Source: Zingiber officinale (Eukaryota > Streptophyta > Magnoliopsida > Zingiberales > Zingiberaceae). Taken from it: a DNA stretch of 64,000 nucleotides. Location: contig NC_056001.1 in NCBI RefSeq assembly GCF_018446385.1, forward strand, positions 6,715,600 through 6,779,599. The letters run 5' to 3'. The translations under genes were made by a program, and so were the position numbers. Every line of letters begins with the position of its first letter. Position 1 is the first letter of the stretch. This document shows positions 12,669-23,091 of the stretch, one piece after another. Below the pieces are notes generated by a model that had not been told where the DNA came from, made no database searches, and worked only from the letters and a program-made list of their open reading frames with translations.

Positions 12669-13554
12669 TATTGGTGCAGAGGGATCGATAAGAGGAGGAT
12701 GAATTTCTTATAGTAAGAATAAACCTCTTCTCAATCTTTTAATTGGATTAGTAGTACAATAATAATAAATAGAATAATAATAATGAACAATTAAAGAAAA
12801 GTAAAAGGATAATCTATTTAATTAGTTACAACCTAAGTAATTATTAATTCAAAGCGTTGAAGAAAATTTCACTAGAAAAAGTTTTTTTGTTAAAGGTGGA
12901 GTAGCCTCTTACAGACGTTGGCAGCTCACAGAATGACTAGAAAGTGAATACAAGACTTGTAGTTCAGTTGTTCTATTATTCCTAGCTCCAAAGGTTTTTT
13001 ATAGCCCCTGAAAAATCTTATCTGAGGCTGTAAGGTGCCTTCAATAGGGTGGAAGATGCCTCCAGCGTGACAAATTTTATCCGTGCGGAGATCTTTATCT
13101 TCGCTAACAATCACTTGGAAGACGCCTTCAATAGCTTGGAAGATGTCTTCGTACAGTTCATCGAAGGTGCCTTCTAAGTCATGAAAGTTGTCTTCCATAT
13201 GACATATAAGCTCTTTTGCTGATCTCTTCACGTAGGTGATTCTCAGGCTAACTAAAGTTAAGCTCACTCGAACCCAACTTCTACCTTCTCCTTGACCAGA
13301 CTTCCTTCCCATCTTCTCGTCCCTCGAACACCGCACACATCATTCTCGTCCACCTGTGTACTCTTCCACAGCATCTCATCTTTCAGATGCACCGAGCCCA
13401 TCGACTCCCTTCCCATGTCATCCTTCTCTCTAGCTATGTCTTCCACTCAACTCCTTGTGTTCCTAAACTCTTGCACACTTAGACACAAGGATCAAACAGA
13501 ACAAGACCTAATTAAACTTGGTTGACAATATCAAAATTACCTGGGGTACTAACA
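12669..13554 (-). repeat. 3' LTR of the minus-strand gag-only element
   Basis: It aligns over its full length with 19758-20643. On the plus strand it starts TATTGGTGCAG, a decayed form of TGTTGATGTAG in its partner, and ends ...ACTAACA. Confidence 0.85.
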
Positions 13555-14372
13555 ATCTCTATCTTTTTGATATGCATCAACCCAAGTTAAGTTAGGGTTA
13601 AAAAATATAATGAAATAGTAAAGCAATGAATTAAATAAGTTAATTGTAAAAATAAATACAATGATAAAAATTATAGGAATTGAATTATCCTAACTCTCCC
13701 TTAATCTCCCTTAACTTTTGTTTATCTCTCCCCCTTTGATCACATAAAAAAACATAAATAGTTAAAAATTTTGAAATAAATTTCTAGGGGTATTTTCAGT
13801 AAGTCGATATTTTCCAAAAATAATTATTTAACATTTTTTATTTTTAATCATTAATCTTTTGTAATGCAACTAATTTTTATAATAATTTTACTTATTTTTT
13901 AAGATGTGGAAAACACATATTTTAATAGTAGAAAAATAAAAGTTTTCAAATTTCTATTTACTTTGAAGTTTTAATTTAAAAATAAGATTTTCACAAAGTA
14001 ATTCGTAATAATTTAGAAAAAAATTTTTAAGGACAGAGAGTACCATGTTTCATCACAGAAAAATAAAATTTTCAAAAATAAACTTGAAATTATTTTTAAT
14101 TTTTAATATCCATTTTCGTTAATAACTTCATAGAAAATAACTTAAGGGTAAAAGAAATTTCAAATATTTTTCTAATTGAGATAATTTCTAAAAAAATAAA
14201 ACTTAATTTAAAAAAGATTTTGGAACCCAATATAGATTCTTACCTACTTGATTTATTAAAAATTTTGGGGTACATAGTTTCTAGGGATTTTCCTAATTTA
14301 TCTTTGGTGATTTCTTATGTACCAATTAATTTTACCATTTTTTAATGTTGATTTCTGGAAGTTATTCGAATT

Positions 14373-15154
14373 TCAATATGCATAGTCATTTTCTAGTTTT
14401 TCTATTTGTGCTTTCAATTTTTCATTTTCTATTTTTAGATTATCAAATATATCTAAGGGGCAAGACTTTGCTAAGTTTAATTTTAACCTAGCATTATCTT
14501 TTTCTAATTGTACTAAGTTCTTTGAAAGCATTTTAATAAATTGGAAAGACTGTTTAAGAGAAAATGCGCGTACCTCACTTACCTCGTGTTCTAATGCTCC
14601 CCCTTCATTGCAGTTTTCCTCTGATGATTCTCCCCCTTTATCGATGCTTATCTCTAAGCTGCTTTCATCTTCTCCTTGATGGTCTGCCATTAGAGCTAGT
14701 CCGACGTAAGCTTCGATCTTCGGAGGATGACGATTCATCTCATGTGACTTTCAAGATCTTGTGCTTCGATCTTGTTGATTTTTTCCCCTTGTCCTTCTCC
14801 TTCTTCTTCATTTCGGGGTAATCGTCCTTAATGTGCCCTTCTCCTTGGCAGTTGTAGCATCGAACTTTTTTTTTTTCTGTAAAAGTACTTTTTCGCCTAA
14901 CTTATTAAATTTATTAGATTTGATAAACATGTTAAACTTTCTTACCAATAATGCTGCTTCATCTTCATTGATTGATTCTTCAGAGTCTAGATCTGGTTCA
15001 CCTTTCTAGTTGGCTTTTAGAGCTATGTTGTAGGTTGTCTTTTCTTCTTTATTTCGTAAGCCTACACATCTTGATTCGTGAAGTTCAAAAGTGGAAAATA
15101 GATTTTGTAATAAACTAACCTCGAGGTGTTTAGATATATAGGATGAGTCGACTA
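14373..15154 (-). pseudogene. Gag remnant of the minus-strand element, C-terminal half
   Basis: Read on the minus strand, this continues the gag begun at 19698. It holds the zinc-knuckle region (near 14860) as C-x2-C-x4-H-x4-Y, the last Cys having become Tyr. It then runs through Lys-rich and Glu/Ser-rich stretches and a Leu/Lys/Glu coiled coil (14738-14373, 'NLKIENEKLKAQIEKLEND'). Stops and frameshifts interrupt it. It parallels residue for residue the intact gag at 16088-17527, so the two elements are related subfamilies. Confidence 0.82.
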
Positions 15155-15159
15155 TAGAT

Positions 15160-16031
15160 TGTTGGAACCCCAAGGTGTTTTGATGTGATTAAACAAGCTA
15201 AGTTAGGTCCTGCGTTTGTTTAACCCTTGTGTCTAAGTGTGCAGGAGCTTAGGAACACAGGAAGTCGAGCGGAAGACGCGGCTAGCGAGAAGGACGACAC
15301 GGGAGAGAGCCGACGGGCTCGGTGCGTCTGAGGGACGAGGTGTCCGCGGAAGAGTACACCGGTGGACAAGAAGAGCGTGCGCGGCGCTCGAGGGACGAGA
15401 AACCGGGAAGGAAGGCTGCTCGAGGAGAAGGCCGGAACATGGGTTCGGGTGAGCCCTATTCCGGAAGGCCGAGATCACCCAAGCTAGCGGAGCCGGAGCG
15501 AACAGACCCGGACCGAGACTGGGACTTGACGGAGAAGTGATCCCGGACAAAAAGTCAACCGCAGTTGACTTTTTGCTCCGGGGCGCCCGGAGCATGATTT
15601 TGACCAGGATCGCGATTTTCGCAATCTGACCGTTGGGGGATAAAGTTTATCCCCCCGGGGGCGCCCGGAACCCTTCCAGGCGCCCGGACCAAGACTATAA
15701 ATATAGCCTTGGTCCAGAAGCAATGATCAATCAAGAAAAACTACTTGTAATCCAGTGCTTTCATTTGTGTTATTTATTTCTGTGCTTTCAACGCTGTAAG
15801 AGGCTACTCCGCCCAGAGGAGAATCAATTAGTGCGCCGTCTTTGCCTTGGATTAGCAATCCTCTGATTGCAAACCAAGTAATTCCTCTGTGTCTATTTTC
15901 TGTTTTAATTAGTCTCTGCCTTTTTAATTACAAGTTCTTTTAAGTTAGTTGAATATCCGAGAAGGGTTTTTGGTTTTATTTTGTAGGGCAATTCACCCCT
16001 CCCCTCTTGCCGGCCTCCAAAGGGACCTACA
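15160..16031 (+). repeat. 5' LTR of the plus-strand gag-only element
   Basis: It starts TGTTGGAACC and ends ACCTACA. It contains a TATAAATA box at 15696-15703 and GGGCGCCCGG palindromic blocks upstream of it. It lacks 19 bp present in the partner LTR between two GGGCGCCCGG copies. Confidence 0.93.
15696..15703 (+). promoter_or_regulatory. TATA box of the gag-only element LTR promoter
   Basis: TATAAATA lies about 20-30 nt before the presumed U3/R border; the same box is at 18839-18846 in the 3' LTR. GGGCGCCCGG palindromes sit just upstream. Assigned by position and motif only. Confidence 0.6.
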
Positions 16032-16033
16032 AG

Positions 16034-16045
16034 TGGTATCAGAGC
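16034..16045 (+). other. Primer-binding site (tRNA-iMet type)
   Basis: TGGTATCAGAGC begins two bases after the LTR end. It is complementary to the 3' end of plant initiator tRNA-Met, the usual primer of Ty1/copia elements. Confidence 0.92.
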
Positions 16046-16087
16046 GAGGGCGCTTCAGGAGGACTAACCGCCGATCGAAGCAACAAG

Positions 16088-17527
16088 ATGGCCGGACCAA
16101 GCATCGTCCCACCAAAATTCGAGGGGAACTTCGCAGACTGGAAGCGTCGTATGGAGGTATTCCTAAAAACAGATTTTGAAATTCAATTTATTATGAAATA
16201 TGGTTTTGTAGCTCCAATAGATAAAGATGGAAAAGAAAAAGAAGAGAGCGATTGGACAAAGAAGGAGCAGAATGAGTCGGTAGTAAACAACCGTGCGGAA
16301 CATCACCTGCTGAGCGTGTTACCGCCTCAAGAGGTCAACCGCATCGGAAACTATTTATCTGCTAAAAAACTTTGGGAGAAGTTCTTGGAACTCCACGAAG
16401 GCACGTCCGAAGCAAAGCTCGCTAGAAGGGACATCCTCTGCAACAAACTGATGAACATCCGTCTGGAGAAAGGTGAGAAAGTAGCTGGTTTACATGCAAA
16501 GGTAAAAGAACTAGTTACTGGTCTCGAGAACCTCGGTGAAACGATAACAAATCGGGACACTATACGCTACGCGCTCAACGCGTTTCCAAGAACTCCGGAA
16601 TGGACATCAATCGTCGACGCCTACTACATCTCAAAAGACCTGGAGGTAAGCACTTTAGAAGAGTTGTTTTCTACTCTTGAATTGCATGAAACCAGGTATG
16701 CAGGAACGACAAAGGATACAACCCAGACTATGGCGCTGAACGTAACCCAGAAGGATGAACTCGAGTCAGACTCCGAAGACGATCAAGAAGCATACATGGT
16801 AAGAAATTTTAAAAAGTTTTTTAGATCTAATAAATTTAAAATGCAGAATAAAAGGAATCAAAAAGGTGGAAGAAAGGTGCGGTGCTACCAGTGTCAGAAG
16901 GAGGGACACCTAAGAGAAGACTGCCTAGAACTCAAAAAGGCCAAAAGGAAGTCTCCCAAGAAACACAACCTAAAAGCAACTTGGGACGACACTTCTTCAT
17001 CCGAATCAGAAGCTCAAGAATATGCCGGAATAGCACTAATGGCAAGCTACGATAGACAAAGTATATCAGAACCTAGCATCGATGAAGGGGGAGCGACCTC
17101 GGATGAAAGCAGTGAAGCAGGGGGAGATTCAGGCTTCAAATCCGACATGGTAAGTGAGGTATGCCTCTTACCCCCTGATCAACTTTACTCTGGTATCAAA
17201 GCTATGACTAAATCCATGTATAAATTAGAAAATAAAAATGCCAAATTAGAAAATAAAATTTTAGAAACAAAGCGAATTTTGGCAAAATCATGTCTTATAG
17301 AGGATTTTGAAAAATTGAAAATTGAAAATGAAAAACTAAAAGAAGAAATAGAAAGATTGAAAAAATCTAATGATTCAAATATTCCTACTTTTAGAAATTT
17401 AAATTGGTATTATAGATTTCATCAAAGTCAAATTAGAAATATATCAAAAATCTATATACCTAGGAAATACTTGGTTAATCCTGTAGGTAGGAACCTTTAC
17501 TGGATTCCAAAAACCTGTTTAACTTAA
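16088..17527 (+). CDS. Gag (UBN2/DUF4219-like, zinc knuckle), intact
   Basis: A 479-residue open frame starting at the ATG of MAGPSIVPPKFEGNFADWKR; upstream codons in the same frame run through the primer-binding site and are unlikely to be used. The order is a UBN2/DUF4219-type capsid-like domain (about residues 1-220, with W-K/R-R-x-M-E near the start), a Lys/Arg-rich basic segment, a CCHC zinc knuckle (C266, C269, H274, C279), an acidic Ser/Glu-rich segment, and a coiled coil ('FEKLKIENEKLKEEIERL'). Copia gag proteins assemble cytoplasmic particles that package element RNA. The protein stops at TAA and no protease, integrase or polymerase follows, so maturation and copying would have to be supplied in trans. 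The open frame suggests gag itself is under selection or the copy is young. Confidence 0.92.
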   Translation: MAGPSIVPPKFEGNFADWKRRMEVFLKTDFEIQFIMKYGFVAPIDKDGKEKEESDWTKKEQNESVVNNRAEHHLLSVLPPQEVNRIGNYLSAKKLWEKFLELHEGTSEAKLARRDILCNKLMNIRLEKGEKVAGLHAKVKELVTGLENLGETITNRDTIRYALNAFPRTPEWTSIVDAYYISKDLEVSTLEELFSTLELHETRYAGTTKDTTQTMALNVTQKDELESDSEDDQEAYMVRNFKKFFRSNKFKMQNKRNQKGGRKVRCYQCQKEGHLREDCLELKKAKRKSPKKHNLKATWDDTSSSESEAQEYAGIALMASYDRQSISEPSIDEGGATSDESSEAGGDSGFKSDMVSEVCLLPPDQLYSGIKAMTKSMYKLENKNAKLENKILETKRILAKSCLIEDFEKLKIENEKLKEEIERLKKSNDSNIPTFRNLNWYYRFHQSQIRNISKIYIPRKYLVNPVGRNLYWIPKTCLT

Positions 17528-18270
17528 AATTAAAGTCAGACTTAGCATTTTCAGCAAGGAAATTAAACAACTAATTTCTTTATGAGGCTTTGTCTAAGGA
17601 AGTGGTTGTTGCTCCAATAACCAAGAAGGCCTAGTGCCTCGCCACGACCTGGAAGCCAACTATCGAAATGAAAAGTTTAATTGACTAACTGAAAAAGCAT
17701 TAATTTAAATTACATAATGCTTTAAAAGAGTTATTCAATTTGTGTTAGAAAATAGTTAAAAACTTTCTAACTTAACTTAGAAATTTTTTATTATCTTAGA
17801 AATTTTCATGAAAATTGACTTAGAATTTTTTTTAAAAGTTAACTTATTTTTTTTTAAATATTGCCTTATCATTTTTTTTTAAAAAAAATTGACTTAGAAT
17901 TGTTTCTTATGAATATTCACTTAGAATTTTTTTTAAAAATAATTAGAAATTTTTTTTGGGAATGCTGAGATAAGTTTTAAACTTAAATTTTTAACACTTA
18001 TGACTGTTCTTATCTGAAAAATATTTTTTTTCAAACGAAAAATTCTGAAGAGTGTCTTTACTAAATATTTTACACTTAAAAGTTCTTGTTTGAATTTACC
18101 TTAGACTTTTTTATAACCCCAATTTTTATGTGATCAAAGGGGGAGAAGTATGTTAAGTCTAGGGGGAGGTACTATATAATTTTTCAATTGAAAAATATTT
18201 GGACTTATTTTAATATAAATTGTTTTTATTGCATATGGTTACCCTAACTTAACTTGGGTTGCTCACATCA
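17528..18270 (+). other. Non-coding 3' internal region of the gag-only element
   Basis: A very AT-rich region with repeated 'cttagaattttt' words. It replaces the whole pol region of a normal copia element. Near its start, at 17589-17646, it holds a motif shared with the 2.4 kb copia LTRs elsewhere in the window. Confidence 0.7.
17589..17646 (+). repeat. ~57-nt motif shared with an unrelated copia LTR
   Basis: The words TTGTCTA, GTGGT, GCTCC, CCAAGAAGGCC and GTGCCTCGCCACG occur in this order. The same series occurs at 27588-27643 and 34503-34559 (inside the copia LTRs) and on the minus strand at about 39158-39214 (inside the solo LTR). Function unknown. Confidence 0.8.
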
Positions 18271-18282
18271 AAAAGGGGGAGA
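18271..18282 (+). other. Polypurine tract
   Basis: AAAAGGGGGAGA lies directly before the 3' LTR (18284), as expected for plus-strand priming. Confidence 0.85.
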
Positions 18283-18283
18283 T

Positions 18284-19174
18284 TGTTGGAACCCCAAGGT
18301 GTTTTGATGTGATCAAACAAGCTAAGTTAGGTCCTGCGTTTGTTTAACCCTTATGTCTAAGTGTGCAGGAGCTTAGGAACACAGGAAGTCGAGCGGAAGA
18401 CGCGGCTAGCGAGAAGGACGGCACGGGAGAGAGCCGACGGGCTCGGTGCGTCTGAGGGACGAGGTGTCCACGGAAGAGTACACCGGTGGACGAGAAGAGC
18501 GTGCGCGGCGCTCGAGGGATGAGAAACCGGGAAGGAAGGCTGCTCGAGGAGAAGGCCGGAACATAGGTTCGGGTGAGCCCTATTCCGGAAGGCCGAGATC
18601 ACCCAAGCTAGCGGAGCCGGAGCGAACAGACCCGGACCGAGACTGGGACTTGACGGAGAAGTGATCCCGGACAAAAAGTCAATCGTAGTTGACTTTTTGC
18701 TCCGGGGCGCCCGGAACCATTCCGGGCGCCCGGAGCATGATTTTGACCAGGATCGCGATTTTCGCAATCTGACCGTTGGGGGATAAAGTTTATCCCCCCG
18801 GGGGCGCCCGGAACCCTTCCAGGCGCCCGGACCAAGACTATAAATATAGCCTTGATCCAGAAGCAATGATGAATCAAGAAAAACTACTTGTAATCCAGTG
18901 CTTTCATTTGTGTTATTTATTTCTGTGCTTTCAACACTGTAAGAGGCTACTCCGCCCAGAGGAGAATCAATTAGTGCGCCGTCTTTGCCTTGGATTAGCA
19001 ATCCTCTGATTGCAAACCAAGTAATTCCTCTGTGTCTATTTTTTGTTTTAATTAGTCTCTGCCTTTTTAATTACAAGTTCTTTTAAGTTAGTTGAATATC
19101 CGAGAAGGGTTTTTGGTTTTATTTTGTAGGGCAATTCACCCCTCCCCTCTTGCCGGCCTCCAAAGGGACCTACA
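18284..19174 (+). repeat. 3' LTR of the plus-strand gag-only element
   Basis: Near-identical to 15160-16031 with a 19-bp extra segment at about 18712-18735 between GGGCGCCCGG copies. The TATA box is at 18839-18846. Confidence 0.93.
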
Positions 19175-19179
19175 TAGAT

Positions 19180-19698
19180 GTCCACTCGGGTGCCCTAGGA
19201 AATACATTTAAAGCATAGCTTAATAAATCTCGGTTAGTTACCTTTTTTCTGAGATTCATGAGTCCGGTGATGAGTTCTTTGATCCTCAAGTGCTGATGTG
19301 CGATTGTTTCACTTTCTTCCATCCGGAAGTTTGTCAGTTGGTTTTGGAACAAGTCCCATCTCGCGAGCTTTGCTTCGGAGGCTCCTTCGTGTAGCTCCAG
19401 GAACTTCTCCGAAAGTTTCCTTGCTGATTCGTAATCTTCGATCTGATTAACTTCCTCGGGGTGGAAGTATGCTGAGCAGGTGGAACTCGACTCATCCATT
19501 TGCTACAAAGTTTGTTTGCTCCTTCTTAGTCCATTGATATTCTTCTTTTTCATTTCCTTGTGTGTCTTTAGGAGCTACAAAATCATATTTTATAATTAAG
19601 AGAATCTCAAAGTCCGTTTTAAAGAATACCTCCATCCTGCATTTCCATTGCACGAAGTTTCCCTTGAACTTCAGTGGGCAGATGCTCGGTTCGGCCAT
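19180..19698 (-). pseudogene. Gag remnant of the minus-strand element, N-terminal half
   Basis: The frame opens at 19698 with MAEPSICPLKFKGNFVQWKC and is clearly homologous to the intact gag at 16088. A frameshift near 19495 moves the reading into a second frame, which continues to ...NVFPRAPEWTS at the insertion point of the nested element (19180). The other half of the gene is at 15154 and below. The interruption by a 4 kb element and the frameshift make it a pseudogene. Confidence 0.85.
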
Positions 19699-19743
19699 CG
19701 TGTTGGTACTTCAGTCGACGATTAGTCCTTCTAAGGTGTTCTG

Positions 19744-19755
19744 GCTCTGATACCA
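19744..19755 (-). other. Primer-binding site of the minus-strand gag-only element
   Basis: GCTCTGATACCA on the plus strand is TGGTATCAGAGC on the minus strand, directly inside the right (5') LTR. Confidence 0.9.
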
Positions 19756-19757
19756 AT

Positions 19758-20643
19758 TGTTGATGTAGAGGGACTGGCAAGAAGGGGTGAATTGCCTATA
19801 GTAAGAATAAATCCATTCTCGTTCTTTTGATTTGATTAGCAACACAATAATAATAAACAGAATAATAAAATTGAACAATTAAAGAAAAGTAAGAGGATAA
19901 TCTATTTACTTGATTAAAACATAAGTGGTTGTTAATCTAAGTTGTTGAAAAAGCTCCACTAGAAAAACTCCTTTGCTGAAGACAGAGTAGCCTCTTATAG
20001 ATGTTGATAGCTCATGAAATGACTAGAAACTGAATACAAGACTTGTAGTTCAGTTGTTCTATTATTCCTAGCTCTAGGTGTCTTTTTATAGCCCCTGGAA
20101 AATCTTATCAAAGGCTGGAAGGCGCCTTTAATAGAGTGGAAGGCGCTTCAAGCGTGGAAAATTTTATCCGTGCAAAGATAAAACTTTATCTTTACTAACG
20201 GTCACTTGGAAGACACATTCAATAGCTTGGAAGGTGCCTTCGTACTATTCATCGAAGGCGCCTTCTAAGCCATGGATGCCACCTTCCATATGACAGATCA
20301 ACTTCTTTGTTGATCTTCACGTAGGTGATTCTCCGGCTAACCGGAGTTGAGCTCACCTGAACCCAACTCCGACCTTCTCCTCAAGTAGGCATTCTTCCAG
20401 GCTTCTCATTCCTTGAACGTCGCGCACATCATTCTCATCCATCGATGTACTCTTCCGTAGCATCTCATCCTTCGGATGCACCGAGCTCATCAACTCCCTT
20501 CCCATGCTATCCTTCTCACTAGCTGCGTCTTCTGCTTGACTTCTTGTGCTCTTAAGCTCCTGCACACTTAGACACAAAGATCAAACACAACAGAACCTAA
20601 TTGAACTTGGTTGACCACATCAAAACTACCCGGGATACTAACA
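19758..20643 (-). repeat. 5' LTR of the minus-strand gag-only element
   Basis: 886 bp, plus-strand TGTTGATGTAG...ACTAACA. It aligns to 12669-13554 but is clearly more diverged from it than the LTRs of the nested element are from each other, so the host insertion is older. Confidence 0.87.
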
Positions 20644-21384
20644 AAAACTAATTACTCTAAGTAAAGACTTGTCCATTATCCTGGTCCTCCTTGAGAAAAT
20701 TACTGCATGATCTTATCCGGAAGTTGATTACACGACAGACCAGTGAAGTGGCTAGAAAGTTGGCGGAGGAGAGACTACGAGCTGGGAGCTGTGAACCGGT
20801 AGCTGGGAGTTGCTAACCGGGAGCTGGGAGCTATGAACCCGCGCATACCAGAGACAGAGTCAATGGGAACGTTAGAGTGAGAATTAGGGAGGGGGTCCCT
20901 GGCGTAGACACTCCGATACTCAAGTCAAAATAATAGCCGAGCGAAATGGAGAAGAAGATGAACAGTAGAATAATAGAACTTGAGTGTCTTTGAATGCGTT
21001 CGCGTAAGTGAGCTTACTTAGCCAACAGAGAGGACCCCTTTTTTATATTGTCTCTTATAACCTCGGCAATTAATGAGGTGATAAAAAATATCTGGTGTTA
21101 GAATGTGTAAGGGGATGGAAAATGTACAATCATCCTCCAAAGAAGCTTACGCTACATATATATGAATCATCTTTTATAACCTTCGTAATAATGCGACTGA
21201 GAATGCCTAATGTTAGGTAATAGAAGATGTACAACCACCCTCATAAGAAGGTTCAATTACGTGTATATACCAGAATAAGGGAATATTCTCTAGTGAATAG
21301 CTGTTATTCTCTAACAAGTTATTACGATTCCCTGACAATGTTATCTTCTAGAGGAGATCCGACCAGCTCTAGGTCCGAGCAAAT

Positions 21385-21599
21385 GTATGCTGAGAAGCTT
21401 ACACAGGAGAAGTGGGGATCTAAGCCCCGTATATCCGGCTAGTTCTAGGGTCCGACCAACTTTATGATGAGAGACTTGCATAGAAGAGTGGGGAACTAAG
21501 CTTCATATGCCTGATCGGCTCTAGGGCTTGACTGACTATACGCTGAGAGACTTGCACACGAGAGTGGGGAGATGAGCCCCATATGCTTGGCCGGTTATA
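21385..21599. repeat. ~77-bp tandem repeat within the outer gypsy LTR
   Basis: About three copies of a unit holding 'gagacttgcaca', 'gagtggggag', 'agccccgtat' and 'ctagggtccgacc'. The equivalent array is in the other LTR at about 43625-43850. Confidence 0.75.
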
Positions 21600-21983
21600 G
21601 GTAGGGCTGTAAATGAGCTAAGCCGAGCCGAGTTTTGGGGTGTTTAAGTTTATTTGATAAGGTAACCGAGTCGAGCAGAGCCGAACTTAAATGAATCAAG
21701 TTTTTGAAATGATTGTTCAAGCTTGGCTTGGTTTATTTTTTATGAGCTTGAGCTTATTTAAAGCTTGGCTTGAGCTTGATTCATTTAGATGCTATTGAGC
21801 TCTCAATTCAAGCTTGACTTGAGCTTGGTTCGAGCTCGGTTCATTTAGATTTTATCGAGCTCTCAATTCAAGTTTGTTTGATTGTTTAAAACTTTTAGTT
21901 GTTTAATTGATTATTGAGCTTGATAATTTAAACTTATTTATTTATTTTATTTTATTATTTATTTAGCATATTGAAAAGAGTTT

Positions 21984-23043
21984 TGATACGGTGAATAAAG
22001 GTGGGGCCCGATAAGGCCAGGCAGTCAGAAATCAAGGGGACGTGATAGTCAAGAATAGTCCAAAGTCAAGAGGACGTGACAGTCAGAAGCCAAGGGAACG
22101 TTTCAGTCAAGGGCAATCCAAAGTTAAGGGGATGTGGCGGTCAAAAGTCAAAGGGACGTGGCGGAAGGAGTTAGACCACCTAACGTCATCAGCCGCATAA
22201 TTTTCGGTCTGGTACAGATAGATCAAGGTCCCAGATCTGAGAGATAAGATGCAGCCTGGAGTAATGCCTGACCTGCCCCGACTAGTTGGATTTCCTCAAC
22301 TCTGGCTGTATAGCCAGGCCTGGTCCTTTCAGTAAGACAACTCCCGGTCAGCCCTTCAGTGATTCAAGCATGAAATATGGGACCCTCGCCATAGCTCGTC
22401 TCCCTCATCAAGACTCAAGTTAGGTGGCACACCCGAATGGTCATCCCGAGCTGTCCGTAGCTAAACCCGGGTAGGACAGAAAGCGCTAAGTGACAAACAA
22501 TGTCAGGGAATTATAACCACCTGTCAGAGAATAACTGTCATCAGCCAGAAAATATTCCAGTGGTCAACCATTGACTGAGAATGAAACCTTCTTTCAACCA
22601 ATGAGAGGGCACCACGTGTCATCCATCACCCGACAGGCCCGATACCCAACATTCTCTCACATCGGTCAGGCTCCAGAGGTACGCATTATCATATAAAAAG
22701 GAAGATTCTCTCCCTTGAGCAGGTGCGCGCTCATTCACACTTGTCTTCTATTGTTCTTTTTTTCCTTCGTACATTGTTCTTCTGGAGAAAAAGTACCTGA
22801 TTTGAGTGTCGGAGGGCCTACGCTGGAGACTTTGTCCCTGATTTCTAGTCTCTAACGTTCTGTGTGCTTGTCTGAGTGTGTGTGGAGCCTAAGTACCGCC
22901 AGTCTCGTCACCACTATCCTTGAGTTCCACGTGGGGGTCCGTCTTTCCAGTGCACATACACTAGGTATGTCCAAGTCACCTCTCTGTCAACACTGACGCC
23001 ATCTCAGCCCGCCTTCGTCTGACTCAGATTCCAGACAAGATTA
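21984..23043 (+). repeat. 5' LTR of the plus-strand gypsy element
   Basis: It matches 36306-37384 throughout. It contains a chain of 'agtcaagggacgtgacagtcaag' units near its start, an ATATAAAAAGG promoter-like box at about 22691 and a transcribed tail. Confidence 0.88.
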
Positions 23044-23091
23044 ATTTGGTGTCATCTATGGGAAGTTCCTTCACCTGTTCTGGAGCGTGAC

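Larger units (their letters stand above)
15160..19174 (+). mobile_element. Gag-only copia-like LTR retrotransposon (TR-GAG type), inserted in the gag of a relative
   Basis: LTRs are 15160-16031 (872 bp) and 18284-19174 (891 bp), both TGTTGGAACC...GGACCTACA. The target-site duplication TAGAT is exact (15155-15159 and 19175-19179). The primer-binding site TGGTATCAGAGC follows two bases after the left LTR, and a polypurine tract AAAAGGGGGAGA precedes the right LTR. Internal DNA is 2.25 kb: one intact gag and about 750 bp of AT-rich non-coding sequence. There is no pol at all. The two LTRs differ by about a dozen mostly C/T or G/A changes seen by eye plus one 19-bp indel, so the insertion is fairly recent. 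Confidence 0.93.
12669..20643 (-). mobile_element. Gag-only copia-like LTR retrotransposon (host of a nested insertion)
   Basis: Both LTRs are 886 bp (12669-13554 and 19758-20643). The target-site duplication AAAAC is at 12664-12668 and 20644-20648. A tRNA-iMet-type primer-binding site lies just inside the right LTR, and on the minus strand a purine-rich tract precedes the left LTR. Without the inserted element at 15160-19174 (plus its 5-bp duplication) the element is about 3.95 kb. Its internal part has a degenerate gag and about 0.8 kb of AT-rich non-coding DNA, with no protease, integrase, reverse transcriptase or RNase H. It is therefore a TR-GAG-like non-autonomous element that would have needed another element's polymerase. 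Confidence 0.88.

Noticed and set aside
15233..15723. Several frames in the LTRs of the gag-only element (and again at 18357-19009)
   Set aside because: Identical frames in both LTRs reflect GC-rich U3/R sequence, not genes.
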